A stretch of DNA of 64,000 nt from Phlebopus portentosus. Lineage: Eukaryota; Basidiomycota; Agaricomycetes; Boletales; Boletinellaceae. The notes beneath the pieces were generated by a model, which did not search any database, was not told where the DNA came from, and saw nothing but the letters and a program-made list of their open reading frames with translations. The translations under genes were made by a program, and so were the position numbers. Location: NCBI GenBank assembly GCA_037892935.1, contig JAYXKI010000003.1:558001-622000 (forward strand), given 5' to 3'. The first letter of the stretch is position 1; every line of letters begins with the position of its first letter. This document shows, in pieces, positions 50,074 through 61,317 of this stretch.

Positions 50074-52427
50074 ATGCCGTACATTGACTTCGTGTCCAAG
50101 GATGACCGTGTATCCCTATGGTACACCACAAACTCGCGTATGGGCGGCGTAGGCGATTTCGGGCCAGACAAACCCATCGTCGTCATGTACATCCCTTTCA
50201 TTTACTTTCTCCTCAAAACGCTTAATCTTATTCCTGCCTTTGAAATCTTATTAGGCTGCATCCTTTGTTCCTCGATTCGACGTGGCTCACAAATCAGTTC
50301 GAGGACCCGCGTCTCACTTCGCGTTACAACTTGCTTGCGTTCGACATGCGCTGCGCTGGGCGTAGCAGCGCGCGTCCTAGCGGGGCGCACGATACTTGGG
50401 TAGATGCCGCGGACTTGGCTTTTGCGCTCCTGGTACGTACACACACATTGCATTATGCAGGCTCGCATGCCTTGCACGTATTTCACGCTGCACCCCATCG
50501 TGTGTCGTTCTGATTAAATTCTTACTCTCTTTTCTCGTTCTTGGTCCTGTTTCTGATTCCTTCTAGGCGCTCGGTCTCCCACCGGCACATATCCTGGCCA
50601 TTGAAAACATTTCGGTCAACACGGCACTTCGGTTAGCCGCCCTGTGAGTTTCTGCAGTTATGTCTATTGGTTACGTCTTCAAGTCAAGATGTTCTGATCG
50701 TGCGTACTTCTGACCTAGATTTCCGGAGTTATGCCTCAGCTTGACACTTGTCAACGTGCCTCCGCCAACTGAGTGAGTCTATTTTCCTGCATATATGCAC
50801 CATTCTTCTAAATCAACTAATAATTCCGACATACGAGACTGGAATGGGTATTCGATACGTATGGAGAACTCCTTAGCCTCTGGTGTCATCCTACGGATCT
50901 TGATGAATACGAGCACGCATTGCTGGAAATGACTACGTATTTCCTCGGGAAGGTATTTTTAGCTCTTGATTTTCTGGGCGCGCTTTCTCACACATCACTG
51001 CCATTTCCTAGGATGCGGCATCCGAGCTCAAAGACGAACTGATCGCCTATTGGTCAACGCAATATCCACCCTGGAGACGATCACGAGTCTACGAATTATT
51101 TCATTGTGTTCTAAATGTAGGCCTTTATGTTTCTCCATTTTTCTTTCGGGATGCTGAGAGGTTGCCGTGCGCTGAACATCGCTTTTTTAAAATAGCGAAT
51201 ACCATTGTCTGATCCTATCCTTGCATGCATCACACAGCCCACGCTGATTATCCAGGTATTTATTCGAGCGCTTCTATCAGCGACCCAACGATGGATTCTG
51301 ATCTCCCGGTCTTTTTGTGATAGTCGGACAAGACGGAGATCAATCCAATTAGGTATGCGAATAAGCTGGCAGCAAGCTTGCTCAATGCCGAGGGGAAGGC
51401 GCGGGTGCATACTATTAGGGGTGAGTTGAGTCTCGGGCTTTCTCTCGCGAAGCAATGCAATGCAATACATTGGATCTGGAAATGGTACCTTCGCTTCCTT
51501 CGCATTTTCAGCTTGCTTCTTTTCTGCCTGTTCTCTCCGAATATCACGACTAACTGATTCATTTGTCTTGATTCTTTTAACCTTGGATCTTTGAATCAGG
51601 TTCTCCGGAATACGTGACTGTCGTACCGACATGCGCAACTATCGTCAACCGAGTCGTCGCTGAATTCCTCTCACGGCAGACTCGTCCGCATGTATCATCA
51701 CGGCCTCAGAGTATACCAGCGGCGAAGCGACGGGAGAGACTGCAAGAGGCGTTGATGAGGCTGAGCGAGCTGATGGATGATGCGAGTATCGCGACACGCG
51801 ACCCTTCGAGTCCGCTGAGCTTTTCGTGTGTGACTCCCGAGGTGTTGCAGAGTCAGAATGATGTTCTGAGGAGACAGATGCTTGATGAGCATCTGGCGTT
51901 CTCGCCTCTTGGGATGGACGGACGGCCGCGTCGGAGGCGAGTATTTTTTATCGTTTCGTGTATCACGTCTAGAGGGAACGTTAAATTGATATGTGGAATG
52001 ATTATACTTTGTAGGTTTTCCGAGCGGTACAACGATCACTGGTTCCAAGCCGAAAAGGACGAAGATACTGCGAAACGTACGTCTCATCTCCCTTTCCTGT
52101 CCTCACCACATAGCATAAATCATCACCATCTCATCTCCAATCTTCTTTTCCCTATTTCCAGCAACGAACCTTAACAAAGAGGAAAAGCTCAAAGCACTCG
52201 AGAAACTCGTCACCCAAACCGAAGTCAACTCTGCCGCCGCTCGAAAGGGTGGGACGTACCTCTCCGCTCAGGAACCTGTATCAAGCGAGGTCGCAAGATC
52301 TGGCAGGTTACGACGCTCGACGATTTCAAAACATGTTGTTGAAAAGGCTACGATTGGAGGATCGAATAGTAACTTCGCGCCTGCGCTTATTTCGAATACG
52401 TTGCACATGAGCAAGTTGAGATTCTAA
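50074..52427 (+). CDS. Alpha/beta-hydrolase-fold protein with degenerate nucleophile elbow
   Basis: Eleven exons give 487 residues: 50074-50186, 50255-50432, 50567-50643, 50719-50772, 50838-50952, 51012-51116, 51196-51255, 51324-51420, 51600-51936, 52015-52076, 52162-52427. The fold is indicated by KPIVVMLHPLFLDSTWLTNQ (oxyanion strand-loop), RYNLLAFDMRCAGRSSA, the helix DAADLAFALLALGLPPAHIL, LFPELCLSLTLVNVPPP and the late strand QPTLIIQSDKTEI. The usual G-x-S-x-G elbow is replaced by AIENISVNTALRLAA: a Ser remains, but both glycines are lost. The C-terminal 190 residues (after VVAEFLSRQ) are a charged, probably helical/disordered extension unusual for a simple hydrolase. The intron after exon 9 has a GC donor (51937-51938). 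A catalytic role is doubtful. Confidence 0.82.
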
Positions 52428-53922
52428 GTCCGTGCTTAGCCCATCGATTTTCACCACTGTTTCGCGACGTTTCTGGTTGCCTGGATTTTTCTCCGTCCCT
52501 CAACCCGTTTACCATATGACTCTGCTCCTCCGTTTGCCTCAAAAACCGCGAATGTGCTGGGCGTGCTCAATTCTTTCATCAATGTTCATGGTCTCCCGGA
52601 GGATCCATTGCCTGACGCATAAACATATTCCAGTCATGACACTCGTCTGCTCCTCACGCTGATTCTTCTCTTCTCCTTCCCACTTCAGACCCTTCCGACA
52701 TATTTTCACGCATTCTTCACTCCCCATCTCTTACTACTCAGATCGCTTCACCTACATTCACTAACGATATCCTACGTTCTCACCCGTCTTAGCTATTCTT
52801 TTTCACTATTCTTTTTCGGTAACTACGCTGGTGCGGTGGATTTTTCTTTCTCTTTATTTTCTCTCTTCGTTCTTCTGGTACTCGACTCCTTACTCATGGT
52901 CGCATAATACCCCACGTACGACTTCGTCTAAGTCACTCATCATACATTCATACATTCCTAACTTCCTTTTATCCCGTCTGTTCTTTCATCCCTTTTAACT
53001 TTAGAGGAAATTGAGCTCCGGATCCGATTCTATCATCCTCATTCTGAACTTTTTCTGATCCCTCATGAGTAGTGATCATGTAGGTATATATGTATGTACA
53101 GAGATTCAGTACTTTTGACATGGCTCAAAATTGTACGTAGATACAGGTGGTTCCAAAAAGAAAGTGTTCGGCACCGTCGTATATAGAAAGTGAGCGATGC
53201 AATCTCTTAAACCCACCTTTCTGAACCTACCTCCAAAGTTTTTCATACGGTAATATCAATGAAAATTACGAACACATGTACTAACGGCAAAGACTCAATA
53301 TAAGTGGTATTTTTATTGAGAAATTTCGTTTTGAAGGGGAGGGGGCTTGGGAGGATTCAGTGGGACGCGTCGATCGACGTGTCTGCCTTGTTCATCCCAC
53401 CCCAGAGTAAACTGTCATATACATGTACACACATGACGAATTGCTAGAAATTGACTCTGAGGAAAGTACACTACATGTTTGCAGTTTTCCTGGTACCATA
53501 TCACTTTCCAAATATGGGGGTGCCGAACACTTTTGGTAGCACCTGTAGATAGCTCCCTCATTATGTTGGCTTGGATTACGATTGCGGAGAGCTGTGATTG
53601 GTTGTTTTGAAGCTTATGTGAGCGGCTTGATCCAATAACGGACCGTCAGACGCGTCTCGTCCAGAATTTCTTGCTCGTTCAAGCGACTTGGATGTCGCCT
53701 TCATGAACGACAGCGCGACAACCTACACAGGTCTGACCACTTCTCTCACAGGCGAGCGTGTAGTTGACACTTGAAGGACCTCTGGCGACAAGAGTGTGCG
53801 TTCTACACGAGGAGCTTGGGCAGTGGTAAGTTATTGTTTCGCCAGCTGGCACGACGAGATATTTAGCCCTTCTTCTTAAATTTATTTTATCCTTCGCAGG
53901 ATGGTTAGAAGACAAAAAGTTG
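52428..53922. other. Intergenic region with a MITE
   Basis: About 1.5 kb: 3' flank of the hydrolase gene (pyrimidine-rich), a mariner-like MITE at 53144-53545, and a possible zinc-motif relic at 53679-53960 on the minus strand. Confidence 0.5.
53144..53545. mobile_element. Tc1/mariner-like MITE, TA target site
   Basis: A 402-bp non-coding element with terminal inverted repeats of about 27-33 bp. The left end begins CAGGTGGTTCCAAAAAG and continues AAAGTGTTCGGCACC to 53178; the right end, read on the minus strand from 53545, begins CAGGTGCTACCAAAAG and continues TGTTCGGCACC. Both ends are flanked by TA (53142-53143 and 53546-53547), the Tc1/mariner target duplication. There is no transposase frame inside. 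The arms differ by a few bases, so it is not brand new. It must depend on a transposase elsewhere in the genome. Confidence 0.85.
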
Positions 53923-53960
53923 ATGCTCAGGGCGTCCTCATCGGGCATCGTCCTCCTCAA
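53679..53960 (-). other. Possible relic of an IBR/RING-type zinc domain
   Basis: An open frame ending at 53679 reads YLVVPAGETITYHCPSSSCR, then VNYTLACERSGQTCVGCRAV and VHEGD before its stop. The Cys/His spacing (C-x4-C, then C-x6-C-x2-C-x4-H) resembles the second half of an IBR zinc domain. No upstream RING or downstream RING2 is visible, and the frame overlaps the start of the PPR gene on the other strand. It may be a fragment of an RBR-type gene or chance. Confidence 0.3.
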
Positions 53961-56061
53961 ACAATGCCTCTCCGAATCACAAATTTGTGCAGCACAGCGA
54001 TGCGTCGTTTATCACTCCTTGCAATGTTATTGTCTTTTTCACACATACGCCCCTGCAAACTCGAGGTTCTCGACGCGGTTTGGGTCGCCCCTGTCGACTC
54101 TCATCAACCCACCTGTGGAGGCCAGAGCCGAAGGAGAGGAAATACGAGAAGGAGGGCGGCGGGAAGAATTGTTGCCTCCGGGATTAGGATTAGATGTACT
54201 GGGGGGAACGGACGAAAAAGCGATTCGGAAGAGGGTGAAGTATTATTACTTGCCTTGGGCGTGTCCTCCGCCTCCTCGGACGAGTACTCGACGCGTTGGT
54301 CAACGCGAAGGCGCGGCTGGTGTCAACGGAAAGGTCACCCGGATTGGGAGGAAGAAGAGCATGGTAAATGCTTCTTCGGAACATCGTTCTCATGTCAGAA
54401 CCACGAAATCTCGAAGACACAAGCGTCAAGTCGACTATGCCGAAAGGACAAAAGAGGAGATCGTCGCGTTAGAAGTAGAAGGAGACGCAGTAGAGGACGC
54501 GATACTCGACCGTGTGGAATCAAGTATTTCGCATCATGTACTCGACGACGAAGTGAAAATACTGGAGGAGCCTGTCGACAGCTACGAACTTCACTCCGAG
54601 GAAGTGATCCATGTAGAAGATCTATCTGCAGAACAGCTCCAGGCAATCATCCTGGACAAGAAGTCAGATCTCATGGGACTCGCTTGGGACGCGTACCACC
54701 GCCTCATCTCTCTCGACGCCGAATTTCATTATCACACACACTCCGACGGCCAGCAAGGAGCGGTATCAACCAACCTCATCAGCCCCGCCTTGCTCATCAC
54801 ACTCGCCAAACGACTCATCGCACAGCGGAAACACCATCACAAAAACTCCCGAGAGATTTTTCTCCGACTTATATCAGTATACGCCCGTCTACGGAAAGAA
54901 CGTGCTAGAGGCGGTGGAGTCCCCTACTTGAGGACTCCCGAGTGGAATTGTTTGATTCATTTTGCTGGGACGGGTTTGCGTGGGAAGGTGTCTCTCTCGG
55001 CCTACAATGCGTCTTTAGACGTCTACGATGATATGCTTCGCGGCGTGGAAGACGCGCGTTCTACTGGTCGCGATTCTTTGCTGAAAGAGATCGAGCCGGA
55101 TATCTATACGTATACCTCGCTTCTCAACATCGCGTTGCGTACGGAACATCAACCCGCTATCGAGCATGCTATGAAGCTTCTACGAGAATCAGGCAAAGAA
55201 TCGACGCGGATTACTCATCTATGCATGGTTCGTTATCGATATAGGTATGCTGGTCTCGTTGGCGTACGTGCCTTGTTGTCTTCGCTGAAGCCTGAAGATA
55301 TTGGCGCGGATGGCGTGACGGCGTACATGGCATGTGCGGGGAACGATGGTTATTTGGATATTGTCCAGAATGTCTACAATGCGCTTCGGCGGAATGTCGA
55401 AGCGCACGAGGATGGGACGTACGGGCCCCTCGCCATTTCCTCTCAACGTTCGGAAGGCAGCGACTCTTTCGAAACACCTGCGGTCAATGACGGGAATAGC
55501 TATACTGACACTGAGAAGTACATGCTAGTCGAAGGTATCCGACTTCCACGTTCACTCGTCCCCTCCGCATCGATATACAACTACACCATTCAAATTTTTG
55601 CGTACTACGGACGTCTATTAGACGCTTTGAAAGTCTTCATGGACATGCTCGCTACGCGTCAGCAAGGGTCTCGAGGGACGGTGAAGTTCTTCCAGCCCAA
55701 CTATGCAGTCTTTCGAGGCCTGTTTCTAGGGTTCGCACGGCATGGATGCAGGACGGATTCCAAATCATCATCCCTTTCCACGTCTACTACGTCGATGACT
55801 CCTCTCACCGAGATCTCGCAAATACCAGAATGGAATTGGGACCGATTCAGCGTCATACTAGACGCGTTTATCGAGCATAGCGATTCAATCAGACCACCGA
55901 GCGAGAGGATGGTGTATTGGATTATGACTGCCGTGCGGCGGATGACAGGCGATGAGCGACTTATGCGAGATGTTTGGAGAAGACTGAACGAGCGCTGGTA
56001 CATCCGCAAAGGCGGGAGGTTAAAAGCTTTAGATCTCAAGTATGGGCGGACTAAACAGTGA
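53923..56061 (+). CDS. Pentatricopeptide repeat (PPR) protein, probably mitochondrial
   Basis: A single 712-residue exon with no introns, unusual here but common for fungal PPR genes. The N-terminus (MLRASSSGIVLLKQCLSE, later LFHTYAPANSRFSTRFGS) is basic, Ser-rich and lacks acidic residues early on, consistent with a mitochondrial presequence. PPR-like helical pairs include DIYTYTSLLNIALRTEHQPA, DGVTAYMACAGNDGYLDIVQ and SASIYNYTIQIFAYYGRLLD followed by ALKVFMDMLATRQQ and PNYAVFRGLFLGFARHG. These proteins bind organelle RNA and act in its processing, stability or translation; the RNA target cannot be told. The middle is rich in charged residues (about 150-240). Start at 53923 is the first in-frame ATG. 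Confidence 0.8.
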   Translation: MLRASSSGIVLLKQCLSESQICAAQRCVVYHSLQCYCLFHTYAPANSRFSTRFGSPLSTLINPPVEARAEGEEIREGGRREELLPPGLGLDVLGGTDEKAIRKRVKYYYLPWACPPPPRTSTRRVGQREGAAGVNGKVTRIGRKKSMVNASSEHRSHVRTTKSRRHKRQVDYAERTKEEIVALEVEGDAVEDAILDRVESSISHHVLDDEVKILEEPVDSYELHSEEVIHVEDLSAEQLQAIILDKKSDLMGLAWDAYHRLISLDAEFHYHTHSDGQQGAVSTNLISPALLITLAKRLIAQRKHHHKNSREIFLRLISVYARLRKERARGGGVPYLRTPEWNCLIHFAGTGLRGKVSLSAYNASLDVYDDMLRGVEDARSTGRDSLLKEIEPDIYTYTSLLNIALRTEHQPAIEHAMKLLRESGKESTRITHLCMVRYRYRYAGLVGVRALLSSLKPEDIGADGVTAYMACAGNDGYLDIVQNVYNALRRNVEAHEDGTYGPLAISSQRSEGSDSFETPAVNDGNSYTDTEKYMLVEGIRLPRSLVPSASIYNYTIQIFAYYGRLLDALKVFMDMLATRQQGSRGTVKFFQPNYAVFRGLFLGFARHGCRTDSKSSSLSTSTTSMTPLTEISQIPEWNWDRFSVILDAFIEHSDSIRPPSERMVYWIMTAVRRMTGDERLMRDVWRRLNERWYIRKGGRLKALDLKYGRTKQ

Positions 56062-56319
56062 ATTTACTTAATTGTATAGATTTCCAATTCGCAGCTCTCA
56101 TCCTGTACAAGCAAACCTAGGTCATCTGTTCTGATTACATCTAATGCATTGATTCCAATGATAGCACAAAGCGTTCTTCTTGATACATGTTCTGATTTAA
56201 TTCTTGCGACTGAGTTTCAAGCAAGAAAGGAAAGTGCTCAACAACTCCAGGACCAGCGCACTTCTCCCTGATCTAGATGGTACCGATGACGGTGGTGGTG
56301 AAATTGTGCCCGAGGGTAG

Positions 56320-57356
<1,037 letters not shown>

Positions 57357-57634
57357 TGATCCTCGAGGCTGGAGAGAGGTGAGACGAGGAGACGAAGCCT
57401 GGCCCCAGCCGAGTGAGGCAATGCTACTTGAGGCACGCGCCGCTGATCATATACGTATAAATACTTGTCAACTCCGGCTTACGACCGCATTTAGTCATCA
57501 CAGCAGCATCTTGTTTTTCATTCATTCGTGCAGTGCACATGGCATGTAGGACATAAAGAAAAGAAAAAACCACATAACAGGGTGTATGCTCAGAAAATAC
57601 AAAATGCAATATGACGACAGAAAAGACGGAATTT

Positions 57635-59092
57635 CTAATCCCGGGGTTTGAGCGGGCCAAGGAATGCAGCCTTCTCTTCGAACGTCTGGAATGCACCATG
57701 CTACATTCCAAACAAAGTTAATCAGTAGGCCATTTTGAAAAGTAGTACGGATACGTACGCCGAACTTTGAAGAAGTATCGATGAACTTGAGAGTGACCTT
57801 CTCGAGGTCCCGACGAGAAGTGTGCGTCATGAGTGACTTGCGGAGTGTGATGACGCGCTTCTTGGTACCCGGGATGCAGCCTTTGAGTATCAAGAAATCG
57901 TTCTTGACGATACCGTAGTGAGGGAAACCACCCATGGGCGTGATAGTCTTCTTCGTCGCGTCCGACTCTGTCGTTGCATTGCCGTCATCGTCGCCCTTAC
58001 CAATACGGTAGATCTTTTTGTTGAGCTCCGTACGGTGGTGGTAGCCGTCTGAAAGCAAATTAAATAAATGACTATCGCGGCGGAAGAAACACAGCACTCA
58101 CTTTGACCAGCTCGAGCGACCGAGAACATGACCTTCGACGGATGCCAAGCACCAATACAAGCGACCTTGCGGAGACCCTTGTGAGTTTTACGAGGAAGCT
58201 TCTTCGTGCCCCAACGGTGAGTAACACCCTCGAATCCGTGTCCCTTCGTGACAGCAATTACATCGATCACCTCATCCTGCTCGAATACAGTGTCGATAGA
58301 GACAGGCTTCTCAAACAATCCATGCGCAAATTCGACCTTGTCTGCGACGGAGCCACCATTAATCTGGATCTCCATGAGGTGGGCCTTCTTTTGCTTGAGA
58401 CCCGTTTTGCGGATCTGAGTGTGCGCAAGGACACGGACGACGGTGCAGTATTTGCGAATGCGCTCGAGCTCACGCGACACGGACTTGCCACCATCCTCGG
58501 CATGCTTCTTCGCGTAGCGCGTGAAGGCCTTCTTCTTCGAGCGGTACCAGTTTTTGTAGAATCTGCGCTTGACTTCGTCGGAGAGGTGAGAGGCCCAGAC
58601 GGTCGTAAGTGTGCGAAGACCACGAGGAGTCTCGACGTAGCCGACAATACCAACGACGATCAATGGTGGGGTCTCAACGATGCTTACAGCTTCGACAATT
58701 TCACGCTTGTTCATCTCTGCGTCACGTTCAATTTAGCATTCAATAAACATTGAACTGTTCGAATAAGACGCACTGGATCCAGGCCGGTCAAGGTCACGAA
58801 CGACGTGGGTCATACCCGCCTTGTAACCCAGGTAGGCAGTAAGGTGCACCGGCTTCTTAGGGTCATCCTTTGGGAAGGACTTGACCTTTCCACGGTGACG
58901 AGCAGCGCGCTTGCGCGGCAAGAAGCCCAGAGAGCCGTGGCGGGGTGCTTCGTACTGTTAACCATTCAACCAAACCCTTTCAGTGACTCATTCGTTGTAG
59001 GAATTTGCTTCTGTTTACAGACCTTACGGTGACTGCAAAGCGCGCAATTAGCTTCGGATACGTGCTAGAGGTGAATAATATACCCACCTCAT
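57635..59092 (-). CDS. RPL3: 60S ribosomal protein uL3 (RPL3)
   Basis: Core large-subunit protein near the peptidyl transferase centre. Six exons give 388 residues: 59092-59088 (ATGAG), 59032-59023 (10 bases), 58954-58774, 58716-58102, 58048-57759, 57700-57635. The first two tiny exons plus exon 3 give [20 protein letters not shown], the invariant uL3 start. A nearer ATG at about 59001 reads a stop after three codons and is not used. [100 protein letters not shown] and [20 protein letters not shown] complete the family pattern. It is divergent from the next gene with 182 bp between starts. Confidence 0.97.
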
Positions 59093-59274
59093 TTTTTGAT
59101 GTCTTGAAGTTGGTCGACGGTGCTGCCTGTGTGCCGCCTCTCTCAACAAAAAGTTGGAGAACGTCAATCCAAGTGTGTCCCAATTTGGTAATGTGCTGTA
59201 TAGTTGCTCGTCGCCCTTCGCCTCGGCAACTTCCGATCGTCGCACCTCTGTTCAAGTCCCGATGACGGTGAATA

Positions 59275-60386
59275 ATGAGCTTTACGAATATCAATGCAAG
59301 TCGTCCTTGGATCCTGACATTACTTGTTGGATCTAATGAATGGTCTGATTGTAGGACCCCGCAGGTGTATCTGCATTGCTAGAACAACTGCGCTCGTCGC
59401 AAGCTTGGACTGATCTGCAGGCTCAACAGAACGCACCGACATCAGGTCAATCCATACCCAGGTCTGAGCCTCCCAGTCAATCTCCGCCATTACAAGATGC
59501 TGCAGACTCTTCAAAGAATGAATCACAGCCCTCGGTTGCTAGTCTTCTCTCTCAGCTCGGTTCTGCCTCTGCCTCGAGAGCGAGTTCTGCTCAAGGCACC
59601 TCGATAAGCTTCTTGCCCTCCTCATCTTCGATGTCTGCCCTTCCTCCGGGCCATCCACGAAATCTGTAAAAGACGTCCAGAATTATACTTTCCAACAGGC
59701 TCTACCTCATCTTGCTCAACTTTCTGATGATCCTACCTTTGTCGACGCTGTCCTCAAAGTACGTTATCAATCAACTTCGTTTCACACTGGGGTTGTTATT
59801 GAATAGCATGCCGTTGTGAAAAGTTACGCCGGGACCAGAACAACTTGGAAAAGCAACTGTCGGATGAACGACAGGCTCTACATGCTAAACAGGCCGAGAA
59901 AGTGAAGATCGCCGTGACGAAGCAAGTTTGCCTCCCGACATAAACAAACTTATATATTAACATCATGCTTAATGATCGTAGGGCAAATATGCTAGGAACG
60001 GGGATCTCAGAACGCGAGGCGAACGTTAGTGCTTCCTTTTCTTATAATTGATTTTCATATTCTACAACTATAGCTTGTGCTGAACTATTTTCTTGTTCAG
60101 GCGATGAAACAGGTATTTGAAAATGAGCTGAACAAATTCGATCGGGAACGAGTGATGCCTGCCTGGGGAGGACTCATCGCTCGTCAACAAGCCACGCTCG
60201 AGGAACTGGGTGTGCCTGCGATGTTCGTAACTTCTGAGAAGCCGGATATGGAGGTAAGAAGAGCCTCACCAGGGCCGTCGTAGTTTGTTTCTGACTGGTT
60301 TGCGCGACTTTGAACGTGTTTAGCGTCAGCAACGTATTATTCAGGTCCTGGAGGGTATCGTTGGGCCAAGCCAGGAGACGTCATAG
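59275..60386 (+). CDS. Conserved-looking coiled-coil protein of unknown function, apparent frameshift in exon 2
   Basis: I do not recognise the family by name. Exons 59275-59295, 59355-59758, 59824-59921, 59982-60024, 60101-60253, 60324-60386 give 260 residues if one base is added in exon 2. Structure: MSFTNINDPAGVSALLEQLR, a Ser/Pro/Gln-rich linker with VASLLSQLGSASASRASS, then after the frame change KSVKDVQNYTFQQALPHLAQ, LSDDPTFVDAVLKLRRDQNN, LEKQLSDERQALHAKQAEKV, ANMLGTGISEREAN, AMKQVFENELNKFDRERVMP and ARQQATLEELGVPAMFVTSE. The C-terminal half is helical and looks constrained. The missing base lies between about 59590 and 59655, perhaps in CCTCC at 59642. Introns 1 and 3 have GCAAGT donors, the classic GC-AG type. 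Shares a short bidirectional promoter with RPL3. Confidence 0.75.
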
Positions 60387-61317
60387 TCCGAGGCATAGAC
60401 AGACAAGGTGGGAAGTTGACCCAGGTTGATCCCTATTGATTCGTATATTCTCGAACACCAAGATCGCACCGGGCAAAAACTCATTCCGAGCCCTTAGAAA
60501 CTTTGATCGGAACTCATCCGATTGGCTCTTTTTCCATTTTGGGTAACATTTTCATGGCTTGGAAATGAGTTTTTTCCCGGTGTGAGGCTAAACTTTTGTG
60601 GGTGGGCTGCGAGAATGAATAGCGTATAAGAATCAGTGAAGACACATCGGACTACGTCATACCTGTGTGGATTCCTTTCATATCAACTAAGCTTGGCAAT
60701 TCGTCGATGTCATTGGCAAGGATTGATCTGATTAGGATCCGACCGTCTAAGTACTAGTATTCCGTGTATATTTGCTGAGATTACTGTGAATATCGTTCCC
60801 CCCGATGGAGGACTGAGTAAAAGCAGTCTTGCGAGTTAGCCTCATGTGGTGAGATGTCAATGTAGTCAGAAGTTCGACAAAAAGGCGAAGCATTGTCATC
60901 CGGCCTTTTTGCCCTCTTTTCTGCGTCGTAACGAGATTACTGCCAAGTAAGAAATTAGACTTGGCAAACAATCATCACTTCATACTTTACTGGAGAGTCA
61001 AAGCTACCTTATTCGATTGTAACTGTCTCCTATATGTATACTTGGCACACAACATGTGAGCTGGTCTTTGAAAAAGAAAAGCGGAAGAAGGTCTTCTTAG
61101 AAACTTCTTTGAATGATTGGCGGCGGTGTGCGATGAAGGTGGGAAGAGTGAGATCCCCTAAATTGGGTCGTTTCTGATCCCGTTACGGAAACGCGCCGGT
61201 CATTCATTCAGTTTCAAGTAAATAGCATTCGAGTCCGCCACTCTTTTGAATGCCCGTCCTCCCCCCTTTCTCTCTCGCCACCTTCACACCTAGCCGCTCG
61301 CAGTGCCGGGAGGTATC
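60387..61317. other. Intergenic region with a short inverted-repeat element
   Basis: About 930 bp: 3' flank of the coiled-coil gene with the inverted-repeat element at 60464-60587, then the antiporter promoter. No gene was seen. Confidence 0.45.
60464..60587. mobile_element. Short non-coding element with about 28-bp terminal inverted repeats
   Basis: Left arm begins at 60464-60468 with CGCACCGGGCAAAAACTCAT and continues TCCGAGCC to 60491. The right arm (60556-60587), read on the minus strand, gives CTCACACCGGGAAAAAACTC followed by ATTTCCAAGCC. The arms match at about 24 of 29 positions around a spacer of about 60 bp. It is most likely a tiny MITE or a deletion product of a DNA transposon. 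No clear target duplication could be picked out. Confidence 0.55.

Noticed and set aside
59000..59003. Nearer ATG as start of RPL3
   Set aside because: It reads ATG AGT CAC TGA, a stop after three codons; the two tiny upstream exons give the invariant MSHRKYEAPRHG start instead.
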